A stretch of DNA of 31,026 nt. Source: an uncultured Collinsella sp. (GTDB lineage: Bacteria > Actinomycetota > Coriobacteriia > Coriobacteriales > Coriobacteriaceae). Location: contig CABUGI010000011.1 of NCBI GenBank assembly GCA_902491055.1, forward strand, positions 1-31,026, in the 5' to 3' direction. The notes below the pieces were generated by a model. It saw nothing but the letters and a program-made list of their open reading frames with translations, was not told the origin of the DNA and did not search any database. The translations under genes and the position numbers were made by a program. Below are positions 25,778 through 31,026 of the stretch, in pieces (positions within the stretch are counted from its first letter, which is position 1; every line of letters begins with the position of its first letter).

Positions 25778-25819
25778 GAAATGTTGGTGTTAACCCTAGC
25801 GCGCTTACACCAACATTTC
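25778..25819. repeat. Perfect 13-bp inverted repeat
   Basis: GAAATGTTGGTGT (25778-25790) and its exact reverse complement (25807-25819) flank a 16-nt loop. No T-run follows. It is unrelated in sequence to the 19-bp repeat 50 bp upstream. Confidence 0.85.
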
Positions 25820-26083
25820 TGACTCGATCGAGCCAACAAGAGTAACGACAAAAAAATAATAGGGCCATTTATCATCTCGCTTGCTAATGCTGTCCTTAAT
25901 TGTACAGGCTTCTAATCCGAGAGTCCGTTGCTGCTTTTGAAGCAAGCAATCTATTTAACCGTTTATTACTCCTTGCTGGAGAACCTTTCGCATAGTCCCA
26001 CTATATGGATACTGAATCAGAGAATTCTGAATGCCGAACGATAATTGTAGTATTGCCAATTGATTTTAGTGGCGGGGGAGACA

Positions 26084-26725
26084 ATGGACCTAACGAATCT
26101 ACCTGAGTACATCTCGGCGATTGTGGCAATCATCGCATTGTTCATTTCTTGTTACCAAGCTCGTCTCAGTAATAAACAGTCTCTATTTAATCGACGTTTA
26201 AATATTTGGATAACCGTCGATAAACTCATGAGCGTTTACGCAAAAAACGCGAAGAACTTGGAACATGGTGACGAGCCGCAAATGGCTATCGGCCTACTAT
26301 TTGAATTGCTGACTAACACAACGTACCTGCAATCAATTTCAACCTCAATAAATCATGTGTTAGATGCCGACCCTCAACTCAAATTGCATTTAAAACTTGA
26401 TGAAATGAAATCGCTCGCCATGGAGGCAAGATTTTGCTTCAAAGGAAAGAGCGGAGACGCAATAGCCGAATTCATAGAAGCTTATCAATCCCTTTTGTTT
26501 TCAATGTATCAGTATCAGATTCTATTAAATAAGATGTCTCAGAGTGCAAAGGAATATCAATGGACGCTTGAACAGGCTTCTGAAAAGTTAGATGAGCCCA
26601 ATCAACGGAAAGATCTCTTTGAAAAAGAAAGCGTTCTTGCTGCCTCATATATGACTCTATGCCAGCTAAACAAGAGAGGAACAATTCAGCGCCAAATACA
26701 ACTAGCAGGTCCTATATGGCGCTGA
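26084..26725 (+). CDS. Hypothetical protein with one N-terminal membrane helix and a helical body
   Basis: 213 aa, family not recognised. Residues of about 8-25 (YISAIVAIIALFISCYQ) form one membrane segment, followed at once by a basic stretch (RLSNKQSLFNRRLN). The rest is predicted helical and charged, so the body probably lies in the cytoplasm. ATG 26084 was chosen over a TTG at 26060 because GGGGGAG lies just upstream. Codon use is AT-rich, unlike the capsule and glg genes. It points the same way as the reverse transcriptase gene but is separated from it by 521 bp, so shared function is only suggested by location. It has one helix, not the two expected of SLATT proteins that accompany some reverse transcriptases. 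Confidence 0.7.
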   Translation: MDLTNLPEYISAIVAIIALFISCYQARLSNKQSLFNRRLNIWITVDKLMSVYAKNAKNLEHGDEPQMAIGLLFELLTNTTYLQSISTSINHVLDADPQLKLHLKLDEMKSLAMEARFCFKGKSGDAIAEFIEAYQSLLFSMYQYQILLNKMSQSAKEYQWTLEQASEKLDEPNQRKDLFEKESVLAASYMTLCQLNKRGTIQRQIQLAGPIWR

Positions 26726-27246
26726 GAGAATGGATAGATTACATGTCGATTAGTGGCAGCACTCCGTATCTACCGATTGTCCAAGCAAGCTATCTCGTGA
26801 CACAGTTTGACCGTTTCTAGTGGCTCATATGATGGCCTTCGCCTGCTGTTGGAGGACTTTTAGGATAGAAGTAATTACATTAAGGATATGCCTCACGGGA
26901 GCACGATAAAGCCTACTTAAACGGACAAGCTCGTAGCAGAGACAGGGCGTACGCGAAGGACTTGTTTGGCGACATCTGGGGAGTGCGATGGCCCCGCTTC
27001 TCTCGGACCTCAATATAATAGGAGCAATATAACTGGCTCGTATTAGTTACGTAGACCCGAGCTAGCATTTAGGTATAAGCAAGCGGATCGGTATTAATAG
27101 GTTGACTGCAGGCACATAGAAATCCTTTTAATTAATTACAGCAATTTCAATGTGATTCACACTACTAAATTGAAGTATTTCATAAATATCTATGCAGCTA
27201 TTTGATTAAACTATTGTTCATTAAGTAGCCTATCTTAAGGTCGGCA
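26726..27246 (+). other. 521-bp non-coding stretch upstream of the reverse transcriptase
   Basis: No credible coding frame on either strand. The left 300 bp are of moderate GC; the right 130 bp are very AT-rich. A possible promoter starts at TTGACT (27102-27107) with TTTTAA or TTTAAT 18-19 bp on. I saw no long perfect hairpin. Several defence-type reverse transcriptases (for example DRT2, DRT3 and DRT9) use a non-coding RNA encoded beside the RT gene, so this gap is a candidate for such an RNA, by analogy only. Confidence 0.35.
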
Positions 27247-28794
27247 ATGGAATCTCAATTATGTGACAAGCTCTTTGCTCCTTCCAAGCCTTACTGGGCA
27301 TATTGGCAAGAGTTATCCGAAGATGCTGTTTATAACGGACTAATGCTTGGCGGTTGGTTTGCCGACAAACTACCGCCGATTTTTTCGGCAGAACAATTTG
27401 TTACGTATTGCAATAATCGCAAAATGGCAAGCAACGATTCACGCTCAGAGTGGATTAGATTTAATTACATTCGGTGCAATGGACAATATCGAAAATTCGG
27501 CATACCAACCCCCTTCACCTACGAGCGACTCGTCCGCGGTTTAGCCGACAATTGGGGCGATATAGTCCGTCACGTTCAAAAATACACATTACCGCAGCCT
27601 TATGCAGTTAGCAGGATTCATCCTCGTGTGATTCCCGATTCGCAAGCAATATTCCAAATGAACTATTCAAACTGGATGACTGATCCTAACCCTGAACCAA
27701 CTATTCTTATTGGTAAAAAATATCTCGTGAAATGCGACATCTCCACTTGTTTTCCGAGTATATACACGCATTCTTTGCCTTGGGCGATTATGGGAAGGGA
27801 TAACGCAAAGCAAAATAGAAGTTCCCGTCGGGGCGGTTGGGCGAACGAAATCGACGGACTACTTCAAAAGGCGTGCGACGGCGAAACCCACGGATTACTT
27901 ATCGGTCCACACGCTTCCAATGTTGTCTCAGAATTAATTCTCACAGTTATCGATGCTAGCTTATTTAACAAAGGTTATAGATTCATTCGAAATATCGATG
28001 ACTACAATTGTTATGTCGCATCGCGATACGAGGCCGAGCAGTTCATCATCTCGTTGCAGGAAGAGCTGTCCAAGTTTCGTCTAACACTGAATCAGAAGAA
28101 AACTGAAATACTAGAATTACCCATAGCGCTTTCTAATGGCTGGGTAAATTCATTAAGGCGCAATGAACCTAATAAATCGGACCCGCTTGATTACAAAGAT
28201 GTGTCATCTTTTTTGGAATACGCGACCAGTCTTCTTCCTTCTTACCAGAATAATGCCTCAATATTGCTATACGCGTTCAAAATGCTCGCATCGCGATCAC
28301 TAAAGCCTTCGGCTAAAGCCTATTTTCGGGACTATGCTATGCACCTTGCAATCGTATTTCCTTATTTGCTGCCGTCATTCGAGAAAGCAATAATTGAGCC
28401 TTTGAGTATGGACAAAGATTATATTGAGTGTCTCTCAAAGGTTATTATCTCTGATTGTCTTAATCACGGTGATCACCTTTCGGTTTGCTATGGCCTTTAC
28501 TACGCAATAAAGTTCGATTTTAAGGTTGATATGCCCGATTTTGAAGATATCAAAAGGGCTAATGACTGTCTTTTATACTTATTCGTCTATCTTTACGCCA
28601 AGCATTTTGGCGATGGAAATTTGCTTGATCGTCTTACAAAGCATGCTAAGGAATTCCCAATAGAAGGGCGTGAATTTGAAGAGATGTGGCTTTTTCTCTA
28701 TCATATTCGACCAAAAGAGTGGTTACCGTCCGATGAGTGGAGGGCCATTAAAAAGAGGGGAATCAAGTTCATTAAACCCGAATATTTAAATTAG
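27247..28794 (+). CDS. Reverse transcriptase of the UG/Abi (defence-associated) type
   Basis: 515 aa. RT motifs in order are A YLVKCDISTCFPSIYTHSLP (Asp164), B THGLLIGPHASNVVSELIL (about 214-232), C FIRNIDDYNCYV (Asp251-Asp252), and D LNQKKTEILELP (281-292). The SIYTHSLPW and IGP.ASN patterns are those of unknown-group/Abi reverse transcriptases, not of group II introns or typical retrons. About 200 C-terminal residues are alpha-helical with no maturase or endonuclease domain, as in Abi-like enzymes with helical-repeat extensions. The residue before xDD is Asn rather than Tyr or Phe. AAGG lies about 8 nt before ATG 27247. Followed after 40 bp by a putative nuclease, so the two are probably one operon. 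The UG class cannot be assigned by eye. Confidence 0.88.
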   Translation: MESQLCDKLFAPSKPYWAYWQELSEDAVYNGLMLGGWFADKLPPIFSAEQFVTYCNNRKMASNDSRSEWIRFNYIRCNGQYRKFGIPTPFTYERLVRGLADNWGDIVRHVQKYTLPQPYAVSRIHPRVIPDSQAIFQMNYSNWMTDPNPEPTILIGKKYLVKCDISTCFPSIYTHSLPWAIMGRDNAKQNRSSRRGGWANEIDGLLQKACDGETHGLLIGPHASNVVSELILTVIDASLFNKGYRFIRNIDDYNCYVASRYEAEQFIISLQEELSKFRLTLNQKKTEILELPIALSNGWVNSLRRNEPNKSDPLDYKDVSSFLEYATSLLPSYQNNASILLYAFKMLASRSLKPSAKAYFRDYAMHLAIVFPYLLPSFEKAIIEPLSMDKDYIECLSKVIISDCLNHGDHLSVCYGLYYAIKFDFKVDMPDFEDIKRANDCLLYLFVYLYAKHFGDGNLLDRLTKHAKEFPIEGREFEEMWLFLYHIRPKEWLPSDEWRAIKKRGIKFIKPEYLN

Positions 28795-28834
28795 TGATTG
28801 GATATTTTTATTTAGCTTCTATTGAGGTGCAGCG

Positions 28835-30622
28835 ATGACTGGACGTATCCCTTGGACTCGATATTCAGGTGAGGATATCGAGTCGGTTCTTGCGACGTTT
28901 ATTTCTCTTGAAGAGCGAGACGCCATTAAAATTCGACCTTCTAGGGGCGATGGAGGAATTGACCTTATCGTTTACCTTGATGCTGAAACGGTCGACATAT
29001 ATCAAATTAAGAAATTTGCTGAAAATCTAAAAAACGGCCAGAAAGCTCAGATTGAGAATTCGTGGCAGGAATTATCGGCAACTACAGCCGAGTTGCATGT
29101 AAAAATAAATAGCTGGCATCTTGTGATGCCATTAGATCCCACAAACGAGAATCTAAGATGGGCTAAGGAACTGGTTGAACCTTCCGGTACAAAATTCATC
29201 TGGGATGGCCTTTCAAGAGTTGATGGCTGGGCGTCCAAATATCCAGAAGTAATTGATTACTACTTTTCTAATGGAAAAGAAGAGGTCTCTGAATATGCTG
29301 CGAAACTGCTCTCCATGGCCAATCTTCCAGACTGCAGCGATCCAGTCATTCTCGAGAATAGGCTGCGCGGTCTTTGTTCCAATCTAGATAAACTCGATCC
29401 ATACTATGCATATTCAGTTCACGTGCTCTCAGAATACGACAAACGAGATGATTTCAGCACGCGTGCTCCTGGTGTTGTTGTGTCCCAAATTCTAGTAACC
29501 CCCGGGTCAGGCCGAATCGCAATCGACGTAATTGAAAAGACGCCAATAGCTTCAATGCTGCATCCATTAACGTTTTATGTGAAAATTATTGCAGGGACTG
29601 ATGAAGAAAAAGAGCAGGCCCAGAATTTTATCGAATATGGCATGCCCTTCACTTCGTTGCCGGCGGAAGTAATTGACCAAGATTGCCAATTACCTGTTGG
29701 TCGTTCCTATGAAGGATTTCGAAGGGGGATCATTAAGAGCTTTGACCTGAATACATCAAATTGCATAAGGTCGGCATCGTTATTCTGGGAGGGATGCGGT
29801 GAGCTACAGTTAATAGTTGACAAAACCACCCATGGAACTAAAGGAGTATTCTTTTCTGCCCACGATGATACAGAAACCTTCAAGTTGAACTTTAAATGGG
29901 ATGCAAGTCAGCCCGGCGGCACCCTTAACTACGAGTTTTCATTTAGCAATTTAGCCAATAAGCGTTCTCGAGACGTTGCAAGAACCTATCGATTTTTAAG
30001 CGAAGCCACTGATAAAAAGGTGGATCTCCGAATCAATGGCACGAGCGCCCTCTCTTTCAATCTCGACATTAGGGATGATCTGATTGATTTAAACAATAAA
30101 TTATACGGTCTGGCGGTTGCGCTAGAAACCGTTAACAGGGCTGCGGACAGTGAAATGCCATTTCCAGACGTTTATAAAACTACTAAAGGAGAAATTGCAA
30201 ATCTTAGAGACGCGGCAAGACTACTCGATGGTGAATCGGTTGTATATAGCTGGGAATCGCATTGGTTTAATCTGGATGGGGATAAAGTTCAAAACCTTGA
30301 ATGTCCCTCTTTAGCCCTCTGGATAAAGCCGTTAACTGTTAGGCTTGGAGATAGAGGGGTATTCTGCGGTTTTGCACAGACTACTTTAGTTGTCGGTTCT
30401 TTCGAATGCTCAACAGACCAAACGAATGATTTTGAGCGGAAGCTAGTTTTAAGTCCAGATGATCAATATGGAAACAAAGCCGTACGCGTAATGGTTCCAC
30501 CAAATGAAGAGGTGTTGAAGGGCCGAGATGCCTTATGGACCATTCGTCCTCCAAAAGTAGCAGATTGGTTAACAATAGTTGAAGCTGCCGAATCGTCAGA
30601 TCAAATGCGGCTACCAGAGTAG
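28835..30622 (+). CDS. Large protein with an N-terminal Mrr-like PD-(D/E)xK nuclease domain
   Basis: 595 aa. The N-terminal 120 residues carry an Mrr-type pattern: an acidic helix GEDIESVLATF (Glu13/Glu16), then RPSRGDGGIDLIVY (Asp43) and VDIYQIKKF (Gln57-x-Lys59). This is the E...D...QxK core of restriction-type nucleases. The remaining 470 residues match no family I recognise; they look globular, with beta-rich stretches around 330-400 and no membrane helix. GAGGTG stands 6 nt before ATG 28835. The gene lies 40 bp after the reverse transcriptase on the same strand, so the two are probably co-expressed. A DNA-cleaving effector or a cDNA-processing partner are both possible; this is inference. 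Confidence 0.75.
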   Translation: MTGRIPWTRYSGEDIESVLATFISLEERDAIKIRPSRGDGGIDLIVYLDAETVDIYQIKKFAENLKNGQKAQIENSWQELSATTAELHVKINSWHLVMPLDPTNENLRWAKELVEPSGTKFIWDGLSRVDGWASKYPEVIDYYFSNGKEEVSEYAAKLLSMANLPDCSDPVILENRLRGLCSNLDKLDPYYAYSVHVLSEYDKRDDFSTRAPGVVVSQILVTPGSGRIAIDVIEKTPIASMLHPLTFYVKIIAGTDEEKEQAQNFIEYGMPFTSLPAEVIDQDCQLPVGRSYEGFRRGIIKSFDLNTSNCIRSASLFWEGCGELQLIVDKTTHGTKGVFFSAHDDTETFKLNFKWDASQPGGTLNYEFSFSNLANKRSRDVARTYRFLSEATDKKVDLRINGTSALSFNLDIRDDLIDLNNKLYGLAVALETVNRAADSEMPFPDVYKTTKGEIANLRDAARLLDGESVVYSWESHWFNLDGDKVQNLECPSLALWIKPLTVRLGDRGVFCGFAQTTLVVGSFECSTDQTNDFERKLVLSPDDQYGNKAVRVMVPPNEEVLKGRDALWTIRPPKVADWLTIVEAAESSDQMRLPE

Positions 30623-31026
30623 AATCGCGTGCTGTCAAAATCGACAATGCCATGAATCCCAATTTTGGATCTAAAGGACCCCATTCGATATCATCCGACC
30701 TTCCATTCACCGACTGGCAAAACGATTTACACCTAATTATCGTCACTGCTCAGAGGCATTTTCTTTATTTAAGGCCTAATCCCGCTAGACTAATAACTGC
30801 TGCTACCAGGGCATTTTCTGGTGCACATTCTATTGGCTCTGCGAAGATCGGAGCGGGTATGTTTGCTGCCGAGTCCTACACCAGCCGTCATTACATTGCG
30901 ATTGTTGCCATGGCCTGCCTATGCGTTTTGCGGTAGTGTCGAGAAAGTTGGTGTAGAGCCCGATCCGAAGCGAGTCGGCCCGGCGTCCTGGAATCTGGAA
31001 TACGGTTGATATCCTATGCCGCCTCG
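30623..31026. other. Right-end stretch without a supported gene
   Basis: About 400 bp follow the nuclease-like gene. Frames of 94 codons (plus, 30652-30936) and 62 codons (plus, 30821-31009) lack ribosome binding sites and recognisable content. Composition rises in GC toward the right edge, which suggests the accessory island ends near here and core-like DNA resumes. No tRNA, terminator or repeat of the left boundary was seen. Confidence 0.4.

Larger units (their letters stand above)
25533..26083. other. Non-coding, hairpin-rich boundary between the capsule locus and the accessory island
   Basis: About 550 AT-rich bases with no gene I can support. It holds two long perfect inverted repeats, listed separately. 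A 106-codon frame on the minus strand (25555-25875) runs through both repeats, has no clear ribosome binding site and no recognisable family. The stretch may be the 3' end of the capsule transcript plus the promoter of the following gene, or a small non-autonomous mobile-element remnant. Confidence 0.5.

Noticed and set aside
25555..25875. 106-codon minus-strand frame in the spacer after the capsule locus
   Set aside because: It reads through both perfect inverted repeats, has no clear ribosome binding site and no recognisable family. A decayed gene is possible but unsupported.
26825..27013. 62-codon minus-strand frame upstream of the reverse transcriptase
   Set aside because: No ribosome binding site, Arg/Ser/Leu-rich random-looking sequence, no neighbours in an operon.
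27247..28794. Retron or group II intron RT as the identity of the reverse transcriptase
   Set aside because: No maturase or HNH domain, no intron-like RNA flanks, and no visible msr/msd inverted-repeat structure; motif patterns fit UG/Abi enzymes better.
30652..30936. 94-codon plus-strand frame after the Mrr-like gene
   Set aside because: No ribosome binding site before its ATG and no recognisable motif.
1..31026. CRISPR array, insertion sequence transposase, integrase or phage structural genes
   Set aside because: Looked for regularly spaced repeats and transposase/integrase motifs on both strands and saw none.

Overview
The window looks like chromosomal DNA of a high-GC, gut-type actinobacterium, most likely Collinsella or a close Coriobacteriia relative. 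This is an inference from gene content and codon use: a GlgC/GlgD pair beside GlgP and GlgB, GC-rich housekeeping genes, and a NusG-paralogue-led capsule locus. No marker gene in the window proves the genus.

Region 1 (1-6889, minus strand) is a glycogen operon in the order glgB, glgP, glgC, glgD, with glgD running off the left edge. GlgC and its non-catalytic partner GlgD supply ADP-glucose, GlgB makes branches and GlgP mobilises the polymer. GlgB carries an unusual histone-H1-like Lys/Ala-rich tail. A 330-bp divergent control region (6890-7220) with repeated GGTAAAAC/GTTTTACC half-sites separates this operon from a plus-strand HAD phosphatase and a thiamine-pyrophosphokinase-like gene. A clear tRNA-Ala(GGC) with its own promoter and terminator follows (8665-8823).

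Region 2 (about 9240-25532, plus strand) is a Wzx/Wzy-type capsule or exopolysaccharide locus. A promoter and a structured leader with two long hairpins precede a NusG/RfaH/LoaP-type antiterminator. Next come an initiating phosphoglycosyltransferase, a WbuB-like GT4, and the complete three-gene UDP-N-acetyl-L-fucosamine pathway (capE-capF-capG / fnlA-B-C type), which is a markedly GC-rich block. Then follow a GT4, a hexapeptide acyltransferase broken by two compensating frameshifts, another GT4, a Wzy-like polymerase, two GT2 enzymes, a polysaccharide pyruvyltransferase, a Wzx flippase and a radical SAM protein. Most of these genes overlap or abut, so they probably form one long transcript that needs antitermination.

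Region 3 (25533-31026) is AT-richer accessory DNA. It begins with two long perfect inverted repeats. After these come a one-TM helical protein, a 521-bp non-coding stretch, a UG/Abi-type reverse transcriptase with a helical C-terminal extension and an atypical NIDD catalytic motif, and, 40 bp downstream, a 595-aa protein with an Mrr-like PD-(D/E)xK N-terminus. This set is the best candidate for an undescribed system, probably anti-phage defence. The right-hand 400 bp holds no gene I can support.
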